Shown here: piece after piece, positions 1 to 8,676 of the stretch
How the letters are laid out: the number at the start of each line of letters is the position of its first letter
Position numbering within the stretch: the first letter of the stretch is position 1
Assembly: GCA_963800255.1 (NCBI GenBank)
Contig: CAWDAK010000015.1
Span: 124,001-188,000, forward strand
Direction of reading: 5' to 3'
Length of the DNA: 64,000 nucleotides
DNA from: DATFVA01 sp963800255
GTDB taxonomy: Bacteria; Bacteroidota; Ignavibacteria; Ignavibacteriales; Ignavibacteriaceae
Program-made: the position numbers and the translations under genes
The notes under the pieces: generated by a model
What the model was told of the DNA's origin: nothing
What the model saw: only the letters and a program-made list of their open reading frames with translations
Databases searched by the model: none

Positions 1-78
1 CGGGGCAAGGCAGAGGGGGGAACCGTTTATCATTTTTCTGATCTTGAATCCCTTTTTGTCTTGGCTGGGTGGTGTTAA
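1..78 (+). CDS. possible C-terminal end of a gene entering from the left
   Basis: The first frame is open from base 1 and gives 25 residues ending LESLFVLAGWC before a TAA at 76-78. The fragment reads like an ordinary protein end, but it is too short to assign to a family. It could also be non-coding sequence that happens to be open. Confidence 0.3.
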   Translation, partial: RGKAEGGTVYHFSDLESLFVLAGWC

Positions 79-130
79 ATCGATTAAATTATGACCCTAT
101 TAATCAAAACAAACCAAATCATTCCACATA

Positions 131-139
131 AGAAGGAAG
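131..139 (+). promoter_or_regulatory. ribosome binding site that decides the start of the first M16 gene
   Basis: AGAAGGAAG lies five bases before a GTG at 145. The in-frame ATG at 91 has no comparable purine-rich site, and translation from it would put 18 polar residues ahead of the signal peptide. The GTG is therefore the better start. Confidence 0.6.
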
Positions 140-144
140 TTAAT

Positions 145-1497
145 GTGTATAGATTTAGTCTTTTATTACTATTAGGAGTATTAACCTTGCTTACACAAAG
201 TCTTAATGCTCAGGAGGATAACAAAATTCTCCCCTACCCTATCCACCAGGAAAAGCTGGCAAACGGATTAAACGTAGTAACCGTGCCGTTCGATAGTCCC
301 GGCCTCGCCGCATTATATATAGTCGTCCGGGTCGGCTCCCGTAACGAAGTTGAAGAAGGCGTAACGGGATTCGCGCATTTCTTTGAACATATGATGTTCA
401 GGGGAACCGACAAGTATCCCCGCGAAAAATACAACCAGGTACTGCAGATGACGGGCGCCAGCGCCAACGCGAATACTTCTCTTGACCGTACCATTTACCA
501 TATGACGGGAAATGCCGACTACCTTGAAAAAATGTTCGAACTTGAATCTGACAGGTTTATGAAGCTTCATTATTCAGAGCACGACTTCAAGACCGAAGCG
601 GGCGCGGTTAAAGGCGAGTACACAAAGAACTACGCCAGTCCCTACCAGCAGCTTTATGAAGAGCTTCTGAATACCGCCTTTGAAAAACATACGTACAAAC
701 ATACCACGATGGGTTTCTTTAAGGATATTGTTGATATGCCCAACCAGTACGAGTATTCGCTTGAGTTCTTCAAGCGTTATTACAGGCCCGAGTATTCCAC
801 TATAGTTGTTGTGGGCGATGTAACTCCGGAAAAAGTCAATTCGCTTGCTGAGAAATATTTCGGTGAATGGAAGAGAGGCGGTTACACTGCCGATGTTCCT
901 GTTGAGCCGAAACAGAAAGAGGAAAAAACAGTTCATCTTAAAGACGGCTCTATCCCTCCCTATATGAGCATGAACTACAAAGGTCCCGCTTTCAGCGACA
1001 CAACAATCGATATGCCCGCCATCGATGTGCTTAACACTATCCTGTTCTCACGCAACTCCGATCTTTTCACCAAACTGGTTATAAAGGAGCATAAACTCAG
1101 GTTCCTGGGCGGAGGCGCAACCGATTCACGAGATCCGTTTCTCATCACCATACAAGCTTCATTCATAAATAAGGATGATTTCCAGTATGTAAGGGACGAG
1201 ATTACCAAAGCCATTGAAGAAGTTAAAAAGAACGGCGTTGATAAGAAGATGCTTGACGAAACAAAGTCGAACCTGAAATACAGCTTCGCGATGGGCATCG
1301 ACAATCCCGACGCCATAGCCAACTCTATCAGTCACTACATCTACCTTACAGGCGACCCCGAATCGCTTAACAGGCTGTACGCTATGTACGATAAGGTAAC
1401 GGTAGACGACTTAAAGAAGGCGGCCGATAAATATTACAATAACAGCGACTTAACTATTGCAACAATTTCAGGAGACGAGAAAGGAGGGGTGAAATAA
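145..1497 (+). CDS. M16 family zinc metallopeptidase, catalytic subunit
   Basis: Secreted or periplasmic zinc peptidase of the pitrilysin/processing-peptidase family (M16). Counting from the upstream ATG at 91, the inverted zinc motif HFFEH is at residues 96-100 and the third ligand Glu is at 176, the 76-residue spacing expected in M16. From the preferred GTG start the protein begins with a hydrophobic signal peptide ending LNAQ. Two M16 domains of the usual fold fill the 450 residues. The stop codon overlaps the start of the next M16 gene by one base, so the two are translationally coupled and probably form a heterodimer, this being the active partner. Family assignment is firm; the substrate is unknown. 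Confidence 0.93.
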   Translation: MYRFSLLLLLGVLTLLTQSLNAQEDNKILPYPIHQEKLANGLNVVTVPFDSPGLAALYIVVRVGSRNEVEEGVTGFAHFFEHMMFRGTDKYPREKYNQVLQMTGASANANTSLDRTIYHMTGNADYLEKMFELESDRFMKLHYSEHDFKTEAGAVKGEYTKNYASPYQQLYEELLNTAFEKHTYKHTTMGFFKDIVDMPNQYEYSLEFFKRYYRPEYSTIVVVGDVTPEKVNSLAEKYFGEWKRGGYTADVPVEPKQKEEKTVHLKDGSIPPYMSMNYKGPAFSDTTIDMPAIDVLNTILFSRNSDLFTKLVIKEHKLRFLGGGATDSRDPFLITIQASFINKDDFQYVRDEITKAIEEVKKNGVDKKMLDETKSNLKYSFAMGIDNPDAIANSISHYIYLTGDPESLNRLYAMYDKVTVDDLKKAADKYYNNSDLTIATISGDEKGGVK

Positions 1498-3029
1498 TGA
1501 AAGCATTACTAATATCTTTATTACTAACAGGGTTTATTATGGCTCAGGATGTTGTTGAACTGAAGCAGCCCTCAGCTGCCAAAATAATTGTAAAGCTTAT
1601 GTTCAGGAATGGTTCGGTTTCCGATCCCGCGGGAAAGGAAGGCCTAACCTACACAACCGCAAACCTTATTACACAGGGCGGAACCGGCGATATGTCGTTT
1701 AGCGACATTCAGGATAAGATATACCCGATGGCTGCCCGCTATAATTCGTCTGTTGATAAGGAAGTAAGCATCTTTACTTTTGAGTTTCATAAGGACTGGG
1801 CCGAGCAGTTCTACCCTATCATGATAGGGCTCATCACCAACCCTTCTTTTTCACAGAATGATTTTGAAAGGGTTAAAACAAATCAGCAGGCTTATGTTGA
1901 CCAGGTTATCCGCGCTTCTTCCGATGAAGAATACAGCAAGAAGGCCCTTGAAGATTTTCTTTTCAGGGGAACCAGCTACCAGCATATGGTTGAAGGCAAA
2001 TCGGCTTCTGTTACCTCAATTACGCTTGACGATGTTAAAGAGCAGTATAAAAAGTTCTTTACCCGGAATAACCTGATGATAGGAATTGCAGGAAGCTACA
2101 CTGACGCGTTCCTTAACAAGCTTAAAGAGGATCTTAAGAAGCTCCCTGATGAGAAACCGGAAATCCCCGCTGTACCCGATGTTAAAATGCCTGACGGCAT
2201 CAACGTTGAGATCATCTCGAAGGACGGCGCTTTCGGTTCAGCAATATTTGCGGGTTATCCATTGGACATAACAAGAGCCGACGACGACTTTGCCGCTTTA
2301 ATGGTTGCCAATTCATACCTGGGCGAGCACAGGAAATCCTACGGCAGGTTATACCAGATGATCCGTGAAGAGCGTTCTATGAATTACGGCGATTACTCGT
2401 ATATCGAATGGTATTCCAACGGGGGCGGCAATATGCTTCCGCCGTCGGGGGTGCCGAGGCACGCAAACTACTTCGCGCTGTGGATAAGGCCCGTTCAGAT
2501 AGCCGACCAGTTAAAGAAGCAGTATGATGAGTTGAAAGATGTTAAAATAGGTCACGCTCACTTCGCGCTGCGTATGGCTTTGCGTGAAATGGACAAGATG
2601 ATTAAGAACGGAATCTCTAGGGAGGATTTTGAAACCACAAAAGCATTCCTTCAGAGCTATATAAAACTCTATATACAGTCGCCCGAAGACCAGCTTGGCT
2701 ACCTGATGGATTCAAGGATGTACGGAAGGAAAGATTACATAAAGGAGCTCGGCGGTCTGCTATCAAAAGTTACGCTTGAAGACGTCAACAACGCCATCAA
2801 GAAATATATGCAGATAGATAATATGGATATAACGATAGTAACAGATAAGAGTGAAGCTGAGCCGCTGGCTGAGAGTCTCAGGAACAATACTCCTTCGCCT
2901 ATGAGCTATTCAAACCAGGTGAAAGCGGGATTAGGAGAGGAAATCCTGAAAGAAGATAAAGCAGCCGAAGACTTTAAGCTGAACGTAAAGAATGTTAAGA
3001 TAGTTGACTCGCAGGATACCTTCAAATAG
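1497..3029 (+). CDS. M16 family peptidase-like protein, non-catalytic subunit
   Basis: Second M16-family protein, 510 residues with an N-terminal signal peptide (LLISLLLTGFIMAQ). The position equivalent to HxxEH reads SDPAGKEG, so the zinc site is absent. The C-terminal half keeps the Arg/Tyr substrate-binding pair region (YQMIREERSMNYG). This active-subunit plus inactive-subunit arrangement is well known for bacterial M16B pairs. The ATG overlaps the previous TAA by one base, with a GGAGGGG ribosome site just upstream, so expression is coupled. A strong hairpin follows the stop. Confidence 0.9.
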   Translation: MKALLISLLLTGFIMAQDVVELKQPSAAKIIVKLMFRNGSVSDPAGKEGLTYTTANLITQGGTGDMSFSDIQDKIYPMAARYNSSVDKEVSIFTFEFHKDWAEQFYPIMIGLITNPSFSQNDFERVKTNQQAYVDQVIRASSDEEYSKKALEDFLFRGTSYQHMVEGKSASVTSITLDDVKEQYKKFFTRNNLMIGIAGSYTDAFLNKLKEDLKKLPDEKPEIPAVPDVKMPDGINVEIISKDGAFGSAIFAGYPLDITRADDDFAALMVANSYLGEHRKSYGRLYQMIREERSMNYGDYSYIEWYSNGGGNMLPPSGVPRHANYFALWIRPVQIADQLKKQYDELKDVKIGHAHFALRMALREMDKMIKNGISREDFETTKAFLQSYIKLYIQSPEDQLGYLMDSRMYGRKDYIKELGGLLSKVTLEDVNNAIKKYMQIDNMDITIVTDKSEAEPLAESLRNNTPSPMSYSNQVKAGLGEEILKEDKAAEDFKLNVKNVKIVDSQDTFK

Positions 3030-3044
3030 CACATTAAAGTCATA

Positions 3045-3071
3045 ATGAGCCCCGTTTACCGCGGGGCTCAT
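3045..3071. terminator. hairpin between convergent genes, likely bidirectional terminator
   Basis: ATGAGCCCCG (3045-3054) pairs perfectly with CGGGGCTCAT (3062-3071) across a 7-base loop. It sits between the stop of the M16 operon and the stop of the opposing T9SS gene. There is no clear U-tract, so termination is inferred from stem strength and location. Confidence 0.6.
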
Positions 3072-3082
3072 ACTGACGAAAA

Positions 3083-5087
3083 TTACTTCGCTAAAATCAT
3101 CTTCTTACTTTGTACATACGTGCCTGCCTTCAGGGTGTAGAAGTACACGCCGCTGCCAAGTTCCGAAGCATTAAATTCAACCGAATATTTCCCGGCCTGT
3201 TTATGTTCATTTACCAGCGATGCAACCTCGCTGCCCAGAACATCATAAACCTTCAAAGTAACAAAATCATTCTCAGGGAGAGAATAAGATATCACCGTTG
3301 AAGGGTTGAACGGGTTGGGATAATTCTGTGAAAGAGAGAATTCAGACGGGGCAATTTCAGCTGACGAAATACTTGAGTACACGGAAGTGCCGTCAAAGTC
3401 GATCTGCCTAAGCCTGTAATAAAGTATTGACGAAGTTACGCCGGAAAGCTTATCAGAAAAATTATAAGTATGGTTTTCTGAAGACGTTCCGTATCCTTCG
3501 GCGAAACCGATTACTGTCCAGTTATTTTTATCGGTGCTTCGTTCAATTTCAAAGCCCTTGTTGTTTGTCTCCGTGGCGGTTGTCCATTTAAGATTAACAG
3601 CATTCTTCACCGCTGCGGTTGTGAACGAAGTAAGCTCAACAGGAACTTCGCCTGCGGTGATATAGCTATAGTAAACATCCTCTTCACCGTTGAAGGTTGC
3701 GGCCCAGGCAAGGTGGGCGCCGTTGTTATCAGAAACCATGTGGAAATAATCACCCATCTTCTGCTGGTTGGGCCAGCCGAGGTGAGGATCGAAAAACTCC
3801 GACATCCTTGTATTCTGGGACCAGGTAAGGCCAGCGTCGGTTGAATTAGAATAATAAAGAGCCGAGATGTTCGTGCCGGCGTGGTCCCTGGTATCAAGCC
3901 ATATAACATCGATGCGTCCGTTAGGGGCAACAGACATAGTGCCGAACCACTGGTAGGAGTTAACGGCATCGTCATTTACCTTAACAGAAGAACTCCAGCT
4001 TACACCGCTGTCTGTGCTTCTTGAAAACCTCACATCAAGAGGATCAGAACCAGAAAAAGGAACCACGGAGCAGAGCAGGTAAATGTTGCCGTTAGTGGAT
4101 CCGCCGGAAGAATCGATGGCAAGAGAAGTCTGACCGGCGAGACCATCGGGGTTTGGATCGAGTCCGTACGTAATATAACCGCCGAGATCAACAGATGCGG
4201 CATTATCCCACGACAACCGTTTGTCCCGCATACTGGGCGTTAGAAGACCTTGCAACAACAAAATCTGAAGAGCCCGATGCACCGATATAGAGGTTTCCGT
4301 CGGGACCAACCATAATAGTTCCCCACGAAGGATCATCAGGGACGATGGTGCAGTTTCCGTAGCTTGAGCCGCCGTCGGTTGAGCGGGTGAAGAAACCGGG
4401 ATAGCAGGTACTGAAGAAGCTCGTCCAGAAAGCATAAATATGTCCGGACCCCGGACCGTCAGTCTTATCAATCGTCATCCACTGCTTATCGCCGCCGTGC
4501 GCGTCAACGCCGTTATCCCAGGAGGCGCCGCCGTCGCTTGATTTAAATACCTTGCAGTAATAGTCGGGGTCATTGGTAAGGCTGTTATAATAAAAATTTC
4601 CTTCACGGTCATAATCAAGGACAGGATCAGAGCGGAAAGTGCCGGCTTCCAGCACACCGGGGAACGTCCATGTCTGTCCGCCGTCAGTAGTATAGCCATA
4701 GCCTGCCTGGCGGAAGTTGCTGCTAACGCTGTTAAACTGTCTCCATGCAATCATCATCTGGTCAGGGTTCTGCGGGTTCACGGCAATCGAAGGCTCATTA
4801 GCCGCGTCGCCTGTTATGTTCAATCCATTCGCGTCAACGTTCACCTGAACAGTAGTAATACTGCTCATCGAATAATGATAGGCGGGTGACCTTCCCATAT
4901 CGTCTCTTGATACCGGAACATACTCGTCGTCCATTACCTCGTGATGCAATGATGGATCGTGTTTCCCCTGTTGATGTTCGTTCGCCTGGGAAAAAGCCAG
5001 GCCTGATGAAAAGAGAACAATCACAGCCGGCAGGAAAAAAAGGAAGGCCGCGCTGCTGAATCTCTTTACTGTAGAAATGATATTCAT
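3083..5087 (-). CDS. T9SS-secreted sialidase/BNR-repeat protein (frameshifted)
   Basis: Read across one frameshift this is a 667-residue secreted protein. The ATG at 5087 follows GGAGAAG and starts a signal peptide ending GLAFSQA. The body carries sialidase/BNR-type Asp-box repeats (SSDGGASWDNG, STDGGSSYGN, STDSGVSWSS, STDAGLTWSQ). A middle segment (VNLKWTTATETNNKGFEIER) is the fibronectin-like linker common in these proteins, and the C-terminus is a T9SS type A sorting domain (LSQNYPNPFNPST to KKMILAK). The frame breaks near 4211: the upstream frame stops at 4203 and the downstream frame resumes at TGG 4210, so one extra base is present. Joining them gives GQTVV-WDNAASV. Enzymatic activity is not shown; such repeats often only form a propeller. 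Confidence 0.8.
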
Positions 5088-5327
5088 AGTACTTCTCCGG
5101 GTTGGGTGTGGAAGTTGTGAAATAATAATCCGTATTAATTTACAAATAATTATGGAAGATTACTTTTATAATTAGTGCAGCGGCGGGCTGAAAAGGGATA
5201 CGGCGGGTCGCTGAACATCCACCCTTCTCCCTGGATCTTCGTAGATGATCCACAACCTGATGTCCGGCTGGCTAATTCTTCACCGATACTTAAATTATGG
5301 GTCATCTGAAATCAGGAGATTTACGAA

Positions 5328-6020
5328 ATGAAAACAACGGGACTAATAGGCGGGACGGGATGGGTATCTACCACGGAGTATTACCGCCTCATAAACAAGG
5401 AAACGAACAGACTGCTGGGCGGGCACAACGCCGCGCGCATAGTGCTTTACTCATTGAACTACGCCGACATCAACGAATGCAACCTCCGCGACGATCACGA
5501 AGGAGTGTATAAATTTATACTTGACGCGGCACAGAAAGTAAAAAGGGCCTCGGCCGATTTTATTGTACTCTGCGCCAACACGATGCACCAGTATGTCGAA
5601 AGGCTTACCGACGAAGTTAAACTTCCCATAGTGCACATTGCCGATGCCGCCGCGGCGGAGATCAAGAAGAAGGAACTATCGACCATCGGGCTGCTGGGGA
5701 CGAGATTCACGATGGAAATGGACTTCTACACCAAGCGTTTAAGCGAAGCGGGAATCACCTCGCTGGTTCCGGATAAACCAGAAAGGAATTACATTCACGG
5801 TGTAATTATGGACGAACTGCTGAAAGAGAATTTCAGGGATGAATCGAAGCAGAAATTCATTGAGATAATAAACGGACTTGAAAAACAAGGAGCAGAAGGC
5901 ATAGTACTGGGCTGTACGGAAATCCCCCTGCTGATAAAGCAGGATGACACACACCTCCCCGTCTTCAACACACTTGAGCTTCACGCAAAAGCCGCGGCAG
6001 AATTTGCGGTAAACGGCTGA
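5328..6020 (+). CDS. aspartate/glutamate racemase family protein
   Basis: Cofactor-independent amino acid racemase of the Asp/Glu racemase superfamily, 230 residues and full length. The N-terminal glycine motif GLIGGTGWVST is typical. The two catalytic cysteines are visible at residue 82 (VLCANTMH) and residue 196 (VLGCTEIPLL), each on its own Rossmann-like lobe. CAGGAG lies upstream of the ATG. This branch (COG1794) includes aspartate racemases, which interconvert L- and D-aspartate in the cytoplasm, but glutamate or other acidic substrates cannot be excluded. It converges with the next gene, only 14 bp away, and looks monocistronic. Confidence 0.88.
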   Translation: MKTTGLIGGTGWVSTTEYYRLINKETNRLLGGHNAARIVLYSLNYADINECNLRDDHEGVYKFILDAAQKVKRASADFIVLCANTMHQYVERLTDEVKLPIVHIADAAAAEIKKKELSTIGLLGTRFTMEMDFYTKRLSEAGITSLVPDKPERNYIHGVIMDELLKENFRDESKQKFIEIINGLEKQGAEGIVLGCTEIPLLIKQDDTHLPVFNTLELHAKAAAEFAVNG

Positions 6021-6034
6021 AGCTGAGAACCGCC

Positions 6035-7513
6035 TCACTGTTTTGTGAAGACGATATCTGTAGGGCCGTGAATAATCATCACACCCAAACCAGGCTGAGG
6101 GTTGGGCTGCACATCAGGATAAGGGAATTCAACCTTCACCTTAAAAGCGCCAAGATCAGATGAGAAAAGATTTGCTTTAAGAGGATCAAGAGAGCCGTGG
6201 AGGTTCCCGAAGTCGAGAGAAAGATCATCATCCTTCCTACTGATCCGGACCTCACCGAAATCGCTGCTGGAGTATGTTCCTGTAAACCTGGCGAAGTTTA
6301 TTTCCCCGGTATAAAGGCTGTCATCTTCCTGCTTCTTCTCACGGCTGCTTTCCTCAATATCCTTAAGAATAACTGCCAGCTCAGCATCCGCAATCGAGTC
6401 AGCCGCAGGATTATCAGTCAAGAGATTATAAGCATAATCGGCAAAGAGATCCACCGTATAGAAGGCAGCGCCGTCATCATTTACGAGAACGACGGACCCG
6501 ATATTTTCATCAGGCATAAAAGAAATATGCGAGCGGGCGCCGGAATAAGAGCCAAAATGATGAATGAGGAGACGACCGTTATAATAAGAGCGTATCCAGC
6601 CGAGGCCGTAGGCGAAGCGTTTGTATTCAAAGAACGTCTGGCTGTAATCTATCTGGGCCGAATGAACCTCGTCCAGGGAAGAAGACGAAAGCAAGGGACT
6701 ACCGTCGCCCAGATTATAAAGAACCCATTCGGCAAGATCCTCTGCCGAAGAATAAATTCCGCCTGCGGCGTGCATAGTTTCATCAGTTTTTGTAAAATTA
6801 TAAGGAACCGCTTTGCCGTTTCCGGTGGCATAACCAACAGGAAGAGTGCCGGGGGAATAAGAAGAAACATAAGCCGAAGAATTATCCATTCCCAGTGGAG
6901 CGAATATTTTCTGCTGGACCAGGTCGCGCCAATCTTTGCCGGTAACCTTTTTAATAATGAGTCCCGCCAGAACATAATCAGTATTGGTATAGCGGAACCC
7001 GCGCCTGGTAAACTTGCATGAATCAAAGAGCCGGAAGAGTTTTTCATCAGAATGCTGACCCGTATAGGCCGTCCTAAGCAGTACAGGCAAGCTCTCAATG
7101 CCTGAGCGGTGAGTAAGCAGATCGCGCAGAGTAACAAAATCAGCGTCAGCCGGTGCAGGAAGATGAATATCCGGCAGGTAAGTACTGATAGGCGCATCCA
7201 GGTCAATCACCTTCTCATCCGAAAGAATTTTGGCGAGCATCCCGAAGAAAGACTTGGTAGACGAGGCGATATAAAAAGGAGTATTGACGGAAGCCCTCAC
7301 GCCGTTAGAGATATCCGCAAAGCCGTAAGCCTTGCTGAAGAAGATTTTGCCGTCCTTAACAATAGAAATTGCCAGTCCCGTTTTTAGTCCCAGCGCAGCG
7401 CGCGTACCCTGAATAAATCCATCCAGCTTTTGGCGGGTGCTGTCCCGGTCAGGCGCGGCTGGAGAAGTAATCTGAAAAAATACGGCAAGCAGAAGCAGGT
7501 AAACATAACGCAT
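6035..7513 (-). CDS. serine hydrolase of the class C beta-lactamase / penicillin-binding fold
   Basis: 492-residue exported protein (signal peptide LLLLAVFFQITSPAA). The beta-lactamase-family active site is complete: SxxK at residues 84-87 (SSTK), YxN at 175-177 (YTN), and an HFG triad near residue 320 in the place of KTG. The AmpC-like domain spans about residues 30-370, followed by a roughly 120-residue C-terminal extension of the kind often seen in esterase or D-aminopeptidase-like members. The family contains esterases, DD-peptidases and peptidases as well as beta-lactamases. The HxG rather than KTG triad argues for an esterase/peptidase-like enzyme rather than antibiotic resistance. Confidence 0.87.
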   Translation of the reverse strand: MRYVYLLLLAVFFQITSPAAPDRDSTRQKLDGFIQGTRAALGLKTGLAISIVKDGKIFFSKAYGFADISNGVRASVNTPFYIASSTKSFFGMLAKILSDEKVIDLDAPISTYLPDIHLPAPADADFVTLRDLLTHRSGIESLPVLLRTAYTGQHSDEKLFRLFDSCKFTRRGFRYTNTDYVLAGLIIKKVTGKDWRDLVQQKIFAPLGMDNSSAYVSSYSPGTLPVGYATGNGKAVPYNFTKTDETMHAAGGIYSSAEDLAEWVLYNLGDGSPLLSSSSLDEVHSAQIDYSQTFFEYKRFAYGLGWIRSYYNGRLLIHHFGSYSGARSHISFMPDENIGSVVLVNDDGAAFYTVDLFADYAYNLLTDNPAADSIADAELAVILKDIEESSREKKQEDDSLYTGEINFARFTGTYSSSDFGEVRISRKDDDLSLDFGNLHGSLDPLKANLFSSDLGAFKVKVEFPYPDVQPNPQPGLGVMIIHGPTDIVFTKQ

Positions 7514-7852
7514 AAGGGCATCTCCGGGTTGATAAGTAATAACATATAGACTGCCGGAAAGTCCGGAAGGTTACAGAAGAAGCGGGAGACATAAAGAAGG
7601 ATTGCCTTTGGGGAGCCTGGTATGCAGTAGGTGTGCAGTAGTTATGCAGTAGTTGGAGGCCGACAGAAGGCCGACAGAACATCGCCAATTTGGGTTGATA
7701 AAGGAATAAGGGAGAGGCTTATTTGAAATTCAATTTAGCTTATTCGTGATTAAAAAAAAAGCGGGGACAATGATGAGAAACCATCAAAAACCTGTCAATT
7801 TTACAGCAAATTTATAATATTTGTAACCAAAAAAAAACGGGAAATATAGAAA
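7514..7852. other. 339-bp intergenic region with short 11-bp tandem repeats
   Basis: It separates divergent genes. The first part holds the 11-bp repeats listed separately. The remainder (about 7690-7852) is AT-rich with poly-A stretches and presumably carries the promoter of the gene at 7853. I see no RNA gene and no convincing open frame. Confidence 0.5.
7621..7679. repeat. two adjoining 11-bp tandem repeat arrays
   Basis: TATGCAGTAGG, TGTGCAGTAGT and TATGCAGTAGT follow one another at 7621-7653, a three-copy array with small differences. Four bases later GGCCGACAGAA is repeated exactly at 7658-7668 and 7669-7679. Both units are 11 bp although their sequences are unrelated. Confidence 0.75.
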
Positions 7853-8512
7853 ATGGCGGTAATAAAAGAATCAATACTCGGGGAAATCAACGGCAAAGTA
7901 GGAGACATAGTTTACAAGAAAAGAAACGGAAAAACATATATCTCAAAGGCGGCTGCCTCATATACAGTCAGTCAGCTCCCTCAGGAAAAAGTCAGGAGAG
8001 ACAAACAGAGAATAAACGGAAAAATATGTTCACTAATAAACAAAAATATACACCTCTGTGCAGCGTGGAAAAAAAAGAAAGCACCCTGCTTCTCGGGATA
8101 CAACAGGATGAACAAGGTAAACTTCCATCTCTGCGAACCCGACAGGCCATCAGAGCGGTTAAAAATAACACCGGGAGGCTTCAAGCTTGCAGTAGAAGAA
8201 ATAAGGTGTACGGCGGCCAGGGTAAAAGTACTTCCCCGCCCCATCAGGCTGAAAAAAGGAGAAGACGCGGTAACCTTCATAATGGTCCTCAGCCTTTGGA
8301 ACAAAAGAAGTAAAGTTGACGATGACTTCGAATTCCTATTGATGGAAGCGCAGCAGCCCGACAGCGGTGCGGGAATCATCTTCAAATTCAAGGAAGAAGA
8401 ATCAGCCAGTATAAAGAAATACAAAAACAAAACGATATACCTTGCTGCGGTAACATTGAACAAAAAAGGAGATATTGTAAGATGGTCCGAAACCGCGGGA
8501 AGGGATATATAG
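7853..8512 (+). CDS. uncharacterised 219-residue protein, DUF6266-like N-terminus
   Basis: No enzyme motif or signal peptide is visible. The N-terminus (ILGEINGKVGDIVYKKRNGK) resembles the glycine-rich opening of a Bacteroidota family annotated as DUF6266, whose function is unknown. The protein is very basic (many Lys/Arg) with few acidic stretches until the C-terminal part. Codon usage looks coding, the ATG follows GGGAAATATAGAAA, and no overlapping frame is a better candidate. It stands alone between a divergent hydrolase and a convergent ABC-F gene. The family link rests on a short motif and is tentative. Confidence 0.7.
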   Translation: MAVIKESILGEINGKVGDIVYKKRNGKTYISKAAASYTVSQLPQEKVRRDKQRINGKICSLINKNIHLCAAWKKKKAPCFSGYNRMNKVNFHLCEPDRPSERLKITPGGFKLAVEEIRCTAARVKVLPRPIRLKKGEDAVTFIMVLSLWNKRSKVDDDFEFLLMEAQQPDSGAGIIFKFKEEESASIKKYKNKTIYLAAVTLNKKGDIVRWSETAGRDI

Positions 8513-8635
8513 GTTAAGGAAATTCCCTCGCTGTGCATAGCACCGAAAGATTTATATTTACTGCTATTGATGTAATGCTCCGATGAGGCTGAAAACGTAT
8601 CACACCGTTGAGGTGAAGGAAGCGGGTCTGAAAAC

Positions 8636-8675
8636 GTTGGTCTATCAACATTCCGGTGCGATGCATCGGGATAAT
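8636..8675. repeat. single copy of a hairpin repeat also present near 25.6 kb
   Basis: TCTATCAACATTCCGGTGCG at 8641 and the following ATGCATCGGG closely match 25600-25627, including the imperfect palindrome CGGTGCGATGCATCG. The element sits just past the 3' end of the ABC-F gene. It looks like a dispersed REP-like element. Confidence 0.55.
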
Positions 8676-8676
8676 A

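Noticed and set aside
5232..5252. Small inverted repeat TGGATC/GATCCA upstream of the racemase gene
   Set aside because: Six-base arms with a 9-base loop are expected by chance, and no partner regulator is nearby.
6197..7021. 274-residue open frame antisense to the serine hydrolase
   Set aside because: The opposite frame carries the complete SxxK/YxN/HxG active site; this frame has no motif, and its length follows from the codon pattern of the real gene.
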